Positions 1 through 13,000 of a stretch of DNA of 24,736 bases are shown here, in pieces. A program made the translations under genes and the position numbers. Numbering within the stretch: the stretch's first letter is position 1; each line of letters begins with the position of its first letter. This stretch comes from Mesomycoplasma ovipneumoniae (GTDB lineage: Bacteria; Bacillota_I; Bacilli_A; Mycoplasmatales; Metamycoplasmataceae). The notes beneath the pieces are model-generated. The model had not been told where the DNA came from and did no database searches. It worked only from the letters and a program-made list of their open reading frames with translations. The stretch is from positions 1 through 24,736 of the forward strand of contig VZDP01000009.1 in the NCBI GenBank assembly GCA_009756935.1, written 5' to 3'.

Positions 1-61
1 CATGAGAAAACAAAATTAACATTATTAATAATTTTAATGTTAAGTTTTCCATTTTCTTTGA

Positions 62-156
62 AATAGTAGTTTTTGACACAATTTGTTCATAACATTAAGT
101 TATATAGGATAAAAAAACAAAAACTACTATCGAAAAAGATAGTAGTTTTTGTTTTT
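62..156 (+). promoter_or_regulatory. Leader with competing hairpins upstream of the oppA-like gene
   Basis: The segment 113-131 pairs perfectly over 19 bp with 138-156 around a GAAAAA loop, and the right arm ends in a T-rich run like an intrinsic terminator. The 13-base sequence ATAGTAGTTTTTG occurs at 63-75 and again at 139-151, so the left arm could pair with the upstream copy instead. That is the layout of an attenuator with a terminator and an anti-terminator form. The hairpin ends only 14 nt before the ATG at 171, with the ribosome site AGGAGG between, so any oppA promoter must lie upstream of it. The alternative is that it is simply the terminator of an upstream gene. TTGACA at 73-78 is a possible -35, but no well-spaced -10 was found. 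Confidence 0.6.
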
Positions 157-170
157 AAAAAAGGAGGGAA

Positions 171-2981
171 ATGAAAAAACTTTTTATCGGTTCAGTACTT
201 AGTGTTTTTAGCACGGCAGTTTTTGTTTCATGTTCAATTCAGCCCGCTTGAGAAAGGCAAGAATGAATTACGACTGTTAATTCTGACACTTCGGCTCCTG
301 GTGCTTTTAAAACTTGAACTAACACTTTTACCTCGCCTTCAGTCCCTAGTTCGTATTATACAGCTTCTTATTTAGTCCAAACTGTTTATGAAAATAGCGT
401 TGAGATCAAACAAGATGGAATTAGTGATGAATCAAAAGAAAAACAAGACAAAAGTTTCAATTATTCTATTACAAAGCCAACATATAGTTATGAGTCTTTT
501 GTTAATGCCGCCGCGATTGTAGTACGAAAAAAAGACGGCAGCGAGCTAGTTTTTGACAGTGATGCTCATGAAAAAGGTTATCTTGAGCCTGGTCAGACAA
601 CCAATTCACTTGTTATTAAATTAAAGTCAGACCAAAAAAATTCAATTAATTCTGACTTTTTTGTTCAAGCACTTGATGAGGCTGAATCAATTCATTTTTT
701 CTTAAAAAATGATGTAAAATGAGTAGACTATCAAGGCAATCCGACGCAATATACGCTAAAACCTGAGGATTATTACTACGGATTTAAAGCCCAAAGACTC
801 TCAGATCCAGAATATCGGGCAAGTGTTGGCGGAAGCAAAAAAATTGACGAAGAAGCTCAGAAAAAAATTCCTAATTTTGATCCAAAGTCAACATATTTTA
901 CAAATACTGTTATTAACTGGTATTTATTAGATCTTTTTGGACTAGATTTGGCTGATTTGGACGATGAAAACAAATATATTGAACAATACAAAGGCAAAAA
1001 CGCTAATTTTCAAGGACAAAAATCGGTAAGTTTTTACAAAGGAGCTTCAAAAGAAAAAGTATTTTTTAACGGATTTTACCAAAAGTCAATACTTGGAGCG
1101 ATGATTTTCCCGGCGCCTTCTGAATTTATCGACAAACGCAACAGCGAAATTCAAACTATAAAAGACGGTAAACCATCAGGCCGTTTTGGCGAAACTGGTG
1201 AGGCACTTAAATATGGAGCCTACTGGTATGGCGAAGATTTCCGTAAAGATCAGCTTTTTGTCTCACCATATACCCAAATTAGTCAGGAAACTCATCGGGA
1301 AACTTGGAAAATCAATAAATATTACCCACGAACTGGCTGAAAAGAGCAATTACCTTATGTTTTTAATAAAATTACGACTCTTTATTCTAAATATAGCAGT
1401 CCTTCGGCTTTTGAAAATGCAAAATTCAACTCTTATCGCGAACAGACACTATTGGCTACCAGTTTTGATCAGCTAAATGATTCAATTAAAAATTTAGTCT
1501 CAAGTGATCAAGAAAAATATGGTTGAAAACTCAAAAAAGCAGAAGATAAAGACGAATTGCACAAATGATATTATTCTGTGCTTGTCCCAGGTTCGCTAAA
1601 ACAAGAATTTAGACCGGAAGTTGGCGTGGCTTTTGATGAAAAATACTATGGATTCAATGATAATTTTGCAAAATTAAATTTTGGCGTTTCACTTGCTGAT
1701 ATTGCAAAAGGAAATGCCAAAATTGTTGAAAATCTCATTTCAGGTCCAAGTCTTGAATTTCGGCAAATAATTGCAAATGCCTGAAATTTATACACAACAG
1801 CCCAGTCAATTTCTAACTCAAGTTTGGCTTGATACAATTTTGTTTCTGCTGACAACAAAATTACCTCAAAGCCAGATTCAAAAACACCCCGCGATTTTTA
1901 CCAAGAAGCTAACACAATTAAACTCGTTGATCAAACAGGGGAAATATATTATACCAAAACTCCTGAAGATGAGAAGAAAAAAAATTTTGAAAATGTCAAT
2001 GATGCCGCAAAACAGTTCCAGGCGCCTCAATTTGAAGTGCTAAAAGCACGCATGAAAGCCCTACTTGATGATTTTTATGCCAAAAATAACATCCCTGCTG
2101 ACCAAAAAGTTGAATGAACTAACCACAGTTTTTATGTAAATTCTTCCAACAAGCAAATTGCCGCAATAAATAGCGGTGTAAAAGCGATAATGGATCTTGA
2201 TCCGCGGCTAAAAATTAAGGTAGTTTGGCCAGTGACAGACAGAACTCGCCGTTTAAATTATTTACTAACACGAACTGGCGGGCTTGATTTTGGCGGTTGG
2301 CATTATGATTATGACGGAATTGGCACAGTTTTAGATGGTAAAATTCAGCGAAATGGTGTGGGTTATGCAATGCTCTCAGCTATTTATGCCCTAGGTCCAG
2401 AGTCCAAAATTGCAAAATCTTACCCACATATTTATCGTTATGCTCTTGCTGTTAAAGATTTTTTTGACAAATTTGCAAAAAAAGGCTACATAAGAGAATT
2501 TAAAGACTGAAAAGATGCGCCAAATTCACCAGATTTTGGCGCAACCGATCAGCATTTGGCTCCTGATCTTACTTATTTTTTCACTGGTGAAGTCAAAGAA
2601 GGTCCAGATCCAAAAGATGCAACTAAAAAAGTTATGAAATACAAGACTTTTGTTGACCAAATTAATGAACAAAAAGACGACAAAAACAAGGTTTCTTTTG
2701 ATTTTAGCGCCCAGTCAGCAATTTTTAACCTGTCCTACCAAGAAGAAAATTCTGACGAAGAACTGATTAAATTAAGTGCAGAATTAACCTCACTTTTAGG
2801 ATTTGGACTTAATGATCTTTTGAATGTCGCATCCTCAACTCCATATGCATTTTTAGAAAATCCAAATATTTCAATTCCATATTCAAACAATACCTATTCA
2901 GGTTTTGTTCCGCCGGACATGATCACAATTAAGCCACTCAAAGAAAAATTCCAAAACCTTAATAAAAAAGGAACAAATTAA
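171..2981 (+). CDS. oppA: OppA-like oligopeptide-binding lipoprotein
   Basis: This encodes 936 aa as one continuous frame when TGA is read as Trp. The start is ATG at 171, preceded by a strong ribosome site (AGGAGG). Residues 1-21 are a lipoprotein signal: MKK, a hydrophobic stretch, then the lipobox AVFVSC with Cys21 as the predicted lipidated residue. The mature protein would therefore sit on the outer face of the membrane and deliver peptides to an ABC permease. The assignment rests on the size and style of mycoplasma OppA proteins, a conserved-looking block around residues 700-725 (GGLDFGGWHYDYDG), and an oppB permease gene starting 2 nt after the stop. Typical bacterial OppA is about 550 aa; mycoplasma forms are much longer. 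I saw no clear P-loop. The gene looks intact, but its transporter partner is broken downstream, so peptide uptake through this locus is doubtful unless another permease serves it. Confidence 0.85.
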
Positions 2982-2983
2982 AA

Positions 2984-3793
2984 ATGATATTAAAATATTC
3001 TCTCAAACGGTTAGGACTTGCGCTTTTAACTTTTGTGGCAATTTATATTTTAGTTTTTGTTTTACTTGCTAATTTTTCGCCTGATCCTTTTGGTGATGTT
3101 ATTGACAAAGGTGCAAAAGGTTCTGACCAGGCCAAAAAAATCGCTGATTTACACGCAAAATATTATTTTGACCAGCCGACTCTGACAAGACTAGCTTATT
3201 ATACGGCCGATATTTTTCAAGGAAACTTTGGTGCCCGTTTTAAAACTGGTGAAGATGGAAAAATTCCTGAATTATTTTTTATGCCACTGCGCTATACAAT
3301 TTTAGTGTCTTTGCCTTCTTTTTTAATAAGTAGCACTTTAGGACTAGTTCTTGGAACAATTGCTGCTTACCGGCGTGATCGACTTGAAGATGCGGCAATT
3401 TCGGGAATTTCAACTTTTTTTGTTGCAATTCCTTCGTTTGTCCTAGCGCCTTTTGTTGTTTTAATTGCAATTAAAATTGGACTTCCTTTTGAATTTAAAG
3501 ATGCCGAAACCTACGGGAGTCTAACGTCATTTGCCTCACTTTTGCCGCCAATTTTTGTCTTTACGATTACTTCAATTGCCGGCTATGTTTTTTTAGTTCG
3601 CAACCAAGTTATTAGTGTGCTGTCGTCTGAATACATTTTGATTGCAAAAGCAAAAGGCCTTTCAAAACTAGACATTTTTTTCAAATATGTCCTAAAAAAC
3701 GCAGAATTTAAATTTCATGGGTCTACTAGTTTTCCCTTATTTACCGCCAAATTTTACCCAAAATCGCTTTTTAAAGCAAGATGTTGGTGGTAA
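2984..3793 (+). pseudogene. oppB: Truncated oppB permease with a foreign 3' end
   Basis: The ATG lies 2 nt after the oppA stop, as in a translationally coupled operon. Residues 1-240 read as an OppB-type ABC permease: a first membrane segment (about 8-30), an extracytoplasmic loop, then segments at about 104-128, 136-162 and 185-203. The EAA coupling loop is recognisable at about 216-240 (EYILIAKAKGLSKLDIFFKY), which contacts the ATPase in family members. Family resemblance stops at about 3703. The frame then runs ~29 codons through DNA belonging to another gene in a different frame and stops at 3791-3793. The final membrane segments are missing, and no oppC, oppD or oppF follows. The protein is almost certainly non-functional. 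Confidence 0.85.
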
Positions 3794-3959
3794 TATTTAT
3801 AATGCAAATCAACAGTATAAATTTAATCTTACTAATGGAGGAGGACATAAATACCTCTTACCAGTAAAAGGTTATGATGGACTCCAAGTCGATGCTGAAA
3901 ATCCTTATTTTGTCCCATGGGTATCACATGATAAAGCCTGACTTAGAATTACTTATTAA
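3696..3959 (+). pseudogene. Orphan 3' end of an unidentified gene fused behind oppB
   Basis: A third frame is open from 3696, just after an in-frame TAA at 3693-3695, to TAA at 3957-3959 with one TGA-Trp at 3939-3941. It encodes roughly 80 residues rich in Asn, Gly, Tyr and Pro (for example NRFLKQDVGGNIYNANQQY) and ends HDKAWLRITY. The style is that of a C-terminal tail of an exported mycoplasma protein, and its ending loosely recalls HKSSWIISIT near the C-terminus of the neighbouring giant protein. That similarity is too weak to call homology. ATG at 3717 is in frame but has no clear ribosome site. I read it as the surviving end of a gene whose front was lost when it was joined to oppB. The source family is not recognised. 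Confidence 0.6.
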
Positions 3960-4001
3960 TCATTATTTCTAACGTAAGTAAGCGCTCTATTTTAACCAAT
4001 T

Positions 4002-4010
4002 AAAGGAGAT
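4002..4010 (+). promoter_or_regulatory. Ribosome binding site of the giant surface-protein gene
   Basis: AAAGGAGAT lies 4 nt before ATG 4015 and fixes the start. The gap 3960-4001 has no hairpin terminator for the preceding fragment. It contains only a weak AT-rich -10-like stretch around 3988-3994, so the promoter is not resolved. Confidence 0.75.
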
Positions 4011-4014
4011 AATT

Positions 4015-7000
4015 ATGAAAAAAGCAAATCAAGAATACCAAAACAATAAAACAATTAACAACCATCTTAGTAAAAAATTACTTGCAAGCAGCGGTTTTTT
4101 AACCGGTGCTATTGTTTCGCTCTCGCCTTATCTTGCCAAAGTAATTACTCCAAAAACAATCTATGTCCAAAATTTTGTTGCTGATAATGTAAGTCCTAAT
4201 TCAGGTGATTTTAGTTTTAAACTCCAAGGTAAAACAAAACAAGATACTGACTGGGCAAAAAAAGCTGATTTAGAACTTGTTTATATTAGTCAAAAATCGC
4301 GTTATAGTGTTAAAACTAAAGTCGAGTATGACCCAAAAACTGACACTTTCCATACTTATGCCGATAATTTGCTGGGTGGTTCAATTTATGAATTACAACT
4401 TGTAGCCCCAAATAATCCGCGTTATTATTTTAGTTTTTCAAAAACTTCGCAGTTTTTTTCAACAAAAAATCAAGTTGAAAAATTTAGTCATTATGATATT
4501 GAAAATGATACAATTTTAGATCTTGATTTATTTGACTCACAAAATTTACTTGATTCAGCTAATTTAATTTTGTACTACAAAGAAATTGGTTCAAATAAAA
4601 TTCTTGAAGCAAAAGGGCAACTTGTTGCCAAAAATGACCAAAAACAAGCTAGTTTTGTGCTCAGAAATTTAGATCGCAATCAAAAATACGAAATTGTTGG
4701 CACAAAATATTACTTTGGCGATCCTGATCAGCTTTTTGATTTGGCAATTTCGCCTTTGGCTAATCGTTATTTTGCCCCAAGTCCAATTGCTGGTAAAATT
4801 TTAAATCTTAGCCAAAAAGCCTACGGTCTAAATTCAGCTTTACTTGAGATTTCGCTAGCTTTTGAAAACAAAAATATTAAAATTAATCCAAATGAAAAAA
4901 TTAATTTAGAATATTATTACAAAGACGAACTAGATAATTTCCAATTTGGCGTTGCAAATGATGTTAGCTTAATTGTCCAAAACAATAAAGTTTTTGCTAA
5001 TTTAGATTTAAAACAAATTCCTGGGGGAACCAAATTCTGAATTTCACGAATTTGGAATAATTCTGGCTCACTAGCAATTTCAACAAATAATAATCTTTCA
5101 TTTATTTCTGCACCTGAAATTGCCCGAATTAGAACTTTTGTTGATGCAAATAATACCTCAAGTTTTGATATTAAATTTAATGACCAATCATTAATGTTAA
5201 ATGGTAAAGAAGTAAAAATTAATTTCTTTGCTGATGACCAGCCTACAAAAATGCTGTCAAGTTCAGCCCATGTAGTTGGAAACAAGCTATTTTCTTTGGC
5301 AAAAAATTTACCAAAAGAAAAACACTTTACAATTTCATCACTTGAAGTTGTAGGGGACGCCACAAATTTTGACGAAAACGGTCAGCCTCAGACTAGTCAA
5401 ATTTTCTTTGCCCAAAATTTTGACCAAAAACAGAAAAAGTTCTTTACTAATGCAACAAGTGCAATGGTTGAATCAGTGGTTGTTGACCGAATTAGCGAAG
5501 ATCAAAGTCGCATTAGCATGATTCTTGATTCAGTTGATGATTTTATTAAAGATAAAATTGCAACACTATACTTTAAAGTAGCCGGATCAAGTAATTTAAT
5601 TAAATCTCAGGCACAAGCTTTTAGTATTAATGGTAATAAATTGGTTCTTAGTTGGGATTTAATTAACCTTGAGCCCGGAACTAATTATTTAATTGACTCA
5701 GTCGGAATTGCTGACTCAACAAACGAATTTGTTAATAAATTATTTTTAAATTTTGGTCCTAATATTAGCACAAATAAACTAACCTGAACTACCCGTCCGG
5801 CTGTTAGTTCAATTACTTATACAACAAAATCTGACACTGCAGTTGAACTTAATATTGCCTTTAAAAATATCCTAGAGTCACTAAAAAAAGCAAAAATAAC
5901 TTATAAAGAACTAATACCTGGCGGGACTTCTAAGACCATTGATGCAATTATTGAAAATAATTCAATAATTGCCAATTTGCCAATAGATTCGCTTTCAAAA
6001 GGACAAAACTATTTAATTGAAAAAATTGAAGTTAAAGACTACAAGTCATCAAAAGGCGACTCGGATATTTTAAGTGTCTCAAAAACAATAACTCCGGCTC
6101 AAAAAATATTTGGTGTTCATGCTCCTTTGGTTCTAACTAAAATTGAAAATCTTAGCGAACAACAAACAAGTGCTAAGTTAAAAGTAACTTTTAGCCCTGA
6201 GACAATTAAGGCAATTGGAAATGACAAAGTAAAAATTTACTATTCTCTTGCTGGCTCATCAAAACTTTTATCCGCTTTTGCAGATCAGACTAATACTAAT
6301 GATAATTCTTTAACTTTTGAGCTAAGTAATCTTGAAATTGGTTCAAAATACAATATTAATTCAATTGTTCTTACAAAAGAAGTTGAACTAAATCAAGATA
6401 CAAATAAAGTACTTACCGAAAGAAATATTTTATTTGGCGATGCTGATCACAAATTTGACTCAAGCCAGTCTTCATTTTTCACTCAGAGTGCAATTATTGA
6501 AGTTGGCTATGATAATTCCTACGAGCAGCGTGTAATTGCTACTTTCATTTTAGCTGATGCAAAAGGTGTCTATAATGGTAAGACCGCAACACTTAAATAC
6601 CGTCTAAAAGCAAAAAATGGCGATGAGGCACTAGCTACAAACGCTAACTTTAAAGAAGGAAAAATTAGTGCAAAAGTAAATAGTGCCCGTATTTTATTTG
6701 ATATTACCGACCTATACAAACAAGGTCTTTATGAAATAGATAAAAACTCACTCAAACTTGAAGGTGCAACAAATTCTCAGGCTACCGCTCCTGTCCAAGC
6801 AGGTGCTCGAGTTCGCCGTTCCCTTGCTCAATTTGCCGATACTAATACTAGCCCGGCTCTAATTCCTTTTAAAGATAAGTTGCTTGATTCACCAGAAAAA
6901 TCAGAATTCCAAACTATTCCAAAAACTGCTAATGTTACAAAAATTCAGCTAACAGACCGAACTAAAAACACAGCTCAATTTGAAATTGAATTTGGTAAAG

Positions 7001-10000
7001 ATTTTATCCCAAATCACCAAAATGCTCAAACTGGAACCACCGAAAAGCTTGATGATTTTCTTAACAAAAACAAGCTCAAAGTTCGCTTTAAAAAATACGG
7101 TGGCGAGCAACAAGAACAAATTGTTGAAGCAACAACTAATGTTAACAGCCAAAAAACAACTTTTGAGCTAAAAAATCTTGAAAACGGTCAGCAATATGTA
7201 ATTCTTGGCTTTGAACAAGTCCAAGACGATGTTAACCCTACTACTCCAAAAGTTGATATTTATTTAGATGATCTTGATTTTTATAAAGACCAAATAATCG
7301 CTACTGCAGCTGTAATTAAAAAAATTGAATTTGATACTGAAGTTGAAACCCAAGCTCGTCTTAGACTTGAGCTCAAAGATGATGGAAGATATACTGCTGG
7401 TAAAAAATTAATTGTTGAGTTAGAAAAAATTGATGCAACTAGTGGGGCTCAAACCCAAGGTCAAACCCAACAAAATTTAACCTTAAGCGGAACAAGTCTT
7501 AATGGAATTTATGATTTTACCTTTTTAAATTTAGAAAAGGCAACAAAATATAAAATTAAATCAGTTAAATTTGAAAAAGAAGCTGCTCCTGCTGCCAGTC
7601 CTGGTGTTGCGACTTTCTCTTCAAGACGTACTAAACGTAGTTTAGATCCAGTTTTAGTTAATGTTGACTCCCAAAGCGGAGTTCAAGAAGAAGAAATTGA
7701 ACTACTTGAAACTGATACAGATTTAGAAGCTAAAAAATCATTTGTTACAACAGCTAAGACTGCAAAAATTGTCAAAATTGAAACTGAGTCAATCCAGACA
7801 ACCTCACTAAATGTTAAACTTACTCTTGATAATGTTGATGACTATTTAGGTCAAAAACAAATTGAGCTTAGCTATAGAAATTTATCAACCCAAACTAGCC
7901 AAACTGAACAAGTTGAAGCAACTGTCGATAGATCAGCCAAAACAATTACTTTCCAATTAGGCAATTTATCTCCTGGAGATAAATACGAAATTGAAAATAT
8001 TAAGCTAAAAGAAGACTCAACTCAAGTACGAAATGAACTTGATCTAAAAAAACAAGAATTCAAATTTGAATTTGATAACTCACCAAATACTCAGGCTGGT
8101 TTTGAAAAACAATTTTTCTCACCAAGACCAAATTTAGCCCAAATTAAGCCAATTTCAACTTCTGAGACTTCTGTTCAAATTAATGTTAAATTAAATGATA
8201 ACGGTGCTAATTGAAATAATAAATTTTTACAAATTAAGATTAAGTCAAAAACTGGCCAACCAGTTCAGCCTCAAATTCCAACTGTTTATAGTGCTGAAAT
8301 AATCAACGGAAATGCCGTTTTTGACATTAGCGGTCTAGAAAAAGCTGGCCAATACGAAATTGAAGAGCTAAAAGTTCTTGATAGTCTGCCAGCTCAGCCT
8401 CAACCTGACCAAATTCAAGGCGGAGAAAAAGTTGATGGCTTTGACGGTGCTGCTGCTGGTCAACCAGGTACCCAACCAGGCACCCAACCAGACCAAAAAG
8501 TAACTAAAGAATTTATACTTGATGCTGAATCAGCAACAATTACTGATATTAGTTATAAATCTGATAATACAAGTGCTAATGTTACAGTTAGCTTTGCCCA
8601 AAATGAGCAATTTTTATACCAAAGTAGTGCTAATACAAAAAGAAAACTTCAATTTACTTTCCAAGATAGTCAGACCGGTCAACAAGTAACTACTAAACAA
8701 GAATTTGAAACCAATAATCAAGGTCAAAATACAAAGCCAACTATTGACCTTAGCCTTGATTCAGTTAGCCCTGGAAATTTATATGTTCTTACAAAAGTAG
8801 AAGATATTACTCCTGAAGTTGAAGGTGGACCAAAAAGACTAAAAACTTTCAAATTTAGCGATCCTCAGCAAGCCCAAGGAACCCAAAATCAAGCTATCAC
8901 AACTCCTGAAGTTTTATCAAAACTTTATTTTGCAACCAAACCAGAAGTAATTGCTTATTCAATTGATAAAATTTCTGAAACAAAATATCTTGCTAACTTT
9001 ACAATTAGAGACCCACTTGCCGGAAGAAATATCACAAATGGTGGATTTGAAGGTCGTGATGTTGAAATAACTCTACAAAAAATGGTTCAACCAGATGGAA
9101 CAGACCTTCAAGATCAAACAGTTTATAATGTTCAACAAAAAGCAAAAATTAAAAATTCTAAATTTAGTTTTGAACTTGACAATTTAGAAAAAAATGCTAT
9201 TTATAAAGTTCTTAGTCTAACTTGAGCTGATACAAAACAAACAACTTCTGCCACAGTTCCTACCGCGACTCTGTTCGAAGCTGATCCAACTACAAAAACT
9301 ACTCCAAGCACAAAACAGCAGTTTTCAGATTTTGCAGTTAAGGTTAGTGATCCAGGGACAAAAACACAAATTGAAGGAAATGTGTCTGGAAATGGTCAAG
9401 TTGAATTTGGTGATCAATTTATTATTAAACCTGAATCAGCAAAAATTGACCAAATTGATATTGATGACAAAAAAGTTGATAGTGCAACAATTACTTTAAC
9501 TTTTGATAAAACTGATCAGTATTTAAAACATGTTGACTATAAAGATAAGTTAGAGCTAGTTTATTACCAAACAGGCTCAACTGTTGAAAAAACAGCTCAA
9601 TTGACTCTTGATGCTAATGACCAAAATAATGTTAAATTTAAAGCTGAACTAACCGACCTTGAAAAAGGTACCGGATTTCGCGTTTTAGGAATCAAACAAA
9701 CAGGGACTACTAGTGGCTCAAGACGTCGTCGTAGCACAACTTCAGCTAAACCATTAAATTTTGTTTTTGATACAAATGTAACTGAAGAAACCAAAAAATT
9801 TGCTACCTTACCAATTGTTAATTCAATTTTACAGTTCCGTAATGATGCAAACCCTGAAAATTATGATTTTATTTTAAATCTTAAAGATACTGGTGATGTA
9901 TTTAAACATATTCAAGCTGGTCAAAAATCAATAAAAGCAAAAATTCAGTTTAAAAAAGTTGTTGATGGTAATGAGGCAAAAGACACAATCCAGGAAGTAT

Positions 10001-13000
10001 TAGCAACGCTACAAAGTGCTTCTGCAGCAGGTCAAGATAAAAAATCACAAGACGAGTCAATTCAAGACAGTACAACATTCAAATTTACACTAACCGGATT
10101 AGATCCTTTTGCTCAATATTACATAACAAAAATTGCTTATGATACAAATAATCAATTAGATAGTGTTTTAACTACTAAGACTGAAACTGATGGTGATCAA
10201 AACTCAGGACTCTTTAATTTCTCACCTCAAGCTGAAGAAAAACGGGCATTTTTAACTTATCCAGCTAAAGTTGATGTAAAGTCAATTGAAATTCAACCTG
10301 ATTTTAGTCAAAATAATGCAAAACTAACAATTAAATTTGATCCAAAATTCAAAGCCTTTCTTGAAACACACCAAAAAATCAAAGTTAACTATACAAGTCC
10401 AAAAGGTTTAGGACAAAGTATTGAAATTGACAAAAACAGTTTTAATTCAACATTAAATACAAGTGGTTCAGAGCCAACTGTTGAAGTAACAATTAATAAT
10501 ATTAATGAACCAGGAAAATATGTTGTTGAATCACTTGATTTTCTTAATGAAGATTTAAAAGCTTCTCCTTTGTTATCAAATTTAGAAGTTCCACCAATTG
10601 CAATTAAAGAATCAGTTACTATTGCAAAACGTAGTTTTTATACAAATACAAAAATAATTGCAATCCGTAAAAAAGCAATTTCAGAAACAAGTGCAACAAT
10701 TGAACTAGTAATTGAAGATCCAAATGGTTCATTTATTGGTAAAGCTGTAAAAGGAACTTTTACATATAATACAAACCAAACAAGAGAAGAAGAAGGCGCA
10801 ATTATTGCTGATGAAATTGAAAAAACTTCAAAAGTTGTCTTCCAATTAAAAAATCTTGACAAAAATACTGACTATAGTATTACTTCATTAGTTTTTGATC
10901 AAGCCCAAAATCAAACTCAAGCAGACCTTGGTGGTGCTCAGACTCAATTTCAAAATCAGCAAACAATTGAATTTGACGACCAAAAAATCCAAGAAAATGC
11001 CCAGCAAGGTTCAGGTCAGTCAACCGCCAGGCAAGAAAAACAATTCAAAACAACTTTTGAATCTGCTACCGCTCTAGGAATTACTTATCAATTAGATAAT
11101 AAGCGAAACGGTAAGCCTTGGCAAAAAGCAAAAGTTAGAGTATTTTTCGCAAGTCAAGACAAACCACTTGAGGAAAAATCAACAAGACTAAAATTAGTTT
11201 ATAAATCTTCAAAACAAGGAATTTCTAATACAACAACAACTTCTGTTCAGGCTAAGTTAGTACCAACTCAAGGCAATACTAATCAGGGTTGACTAAACAA
11301 TCAACCTGACCGAGCTCATTATTATTATGAATTTGATCTTGATAATTTAGATGCAGGAGCGCAATATACAATAATTGGTCTTGAAGATGAAGCCCAAAAA
11401 ATTAAGATTATTGTTCCTGATCCTAATGCCCCAGTTGCCGTTAATTTTTCTTCTCAGCCAAGTGTCCAGTCTTCATTTAGTTTTAATACTGCCCCATTGA
11501 TTACAAAAATGACTTATGTTCCAAGTGAAACAAGTATTAAACTAAATTTAGCTGTTGAAAACTCACAAAAATTAGACTTTAGCAATCATAGAGCTATTAT
11601 TAAGTTTAAAAAACTTAATAGAAAAAACATTGCATACGGTTGGTGAGACCCAACAACGGCTAGTGCTAGATCTACAAATAAAGATATTGATTCAGTTACA
11701 ATTAGAGTACCTCAAAGACAACCAAGCCCAGCAGTTCAAGCCCAACAAGAAAGTGAAGAAAATTTTGGAATTACCTTTTTAGAATTTGAACTAGGCGGAC
11801 TTGACAAAGGTTCTTGATACTTAATTGAAGAAATTAGTCTCTCAGCTAGAGGTCAAGGTACTACACCATTAAGTCTTTATATTGACAAAGAAAAATTGCA
11901 ACCTGAAGACAAAAAACTAGCAACTTCTGAGTCAGAAAAATGACAAACAATCGTTAATACAACAGTTGAAACAACAGCAATTAGAAGTGTAACAAGCTCA
12001 ACAACAAGAAATTCAAATATAACTGTTAGCGGACAAAGAAAAAGCACTCCGGAACTTACAAGTGGTTACTTCCAAATTGAGCTTGACAGAGGCGATTTAA
12101 TCTTTTTACAAGATAAGTATAATATTCAACTTGAGCTTGAATCTGTTGAAAGAAAAATCTTTTATACTGAATCAAAAGAGATAAAAGGTTCAGGACCAAG
12201 CGGAGGAGGCGGTGCTAGAACTCCACAAAATACACAAATTGTTCTTGAAGCTAAAGGTCTTATTCCAGGAGATAAATATAAAATTAAAAATTATATATTT
12301 AATCTAAAAGAAGGAGCTCAAGACAGATTTGGTGTTCGTTTGCCTCAAGAATTAAAAGTAACTCCGCCAGCAAATAACTCAACTATTGACTTAAAAACTA
12401 AAAACGCAATTAAGGCAATTAAATATGAGGCTGTCTCTGAAGGTAGAACTAATGTTGATGTTGAATTCTACAACAACAACGGTGAGCTGAATAATCAAAA
12501 TTTAACACTAGAAGCCAAAATTGACGAAGAATTTGGAAATAAGTATACTCCATCTACTTGACGTGACGATGATAAAACAGTAACTAGTTCAACCCGTTTA
12601 ACTCCACAAGGCGGACAAATTACTTCAACATTACAATTTCAAATTAACTCTAATCTTAAAAAAGCAAAACAATATATTATTAAGTCAATTAAAAAAGCTG
12701 GAACCCCTATCACCTTCGACACCCCAATTAGTCAAGAAAGTGCCTTGCAACGTAAGTTTTACTCAATAGCAGAAAAAACTAAATTAATTAATACTACAAT
12801 TAGTGAAGTTACAACTGATTCGGCAACAATTAAATTAGAATTTGACAAAGATGATGCTTTCTTAAAAGATGATCTTGTTACCTTGTATTTAGAAAAAGGT
12901 GATCAATCCCAATCAATTGGAGCTACAACTACTATTACTAATTCAGGTGGAAGTGGATCCGATAAACTTGAGGCTACTTTTAGATTCTTAAATATTCTTG

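Noticed and set aside
1..66. Open plus-strand stretch from the window edge to TAG 64-66, which could be the end of an upstream gene
   Set aside because: Only 21 residues, hydrophobic and AT-driven. No family can be recognised and chance is likely. It is noted only because the hairpin at 113-156 could be its terminator.
1186..1476. Overlapping 96-codon frame inside oppA
   Set aside because: It is out of frame with the intact lipoprotein, has no ribosome site and has a basic/hydrophobic shadow composition.
4917..5363. 148-codon minus-strand frame within the giant gene
   Set aside because: It is antisense to a continuous coding frame with clear module structure and has no start signals. It is a shadow of AT-rich codon use.
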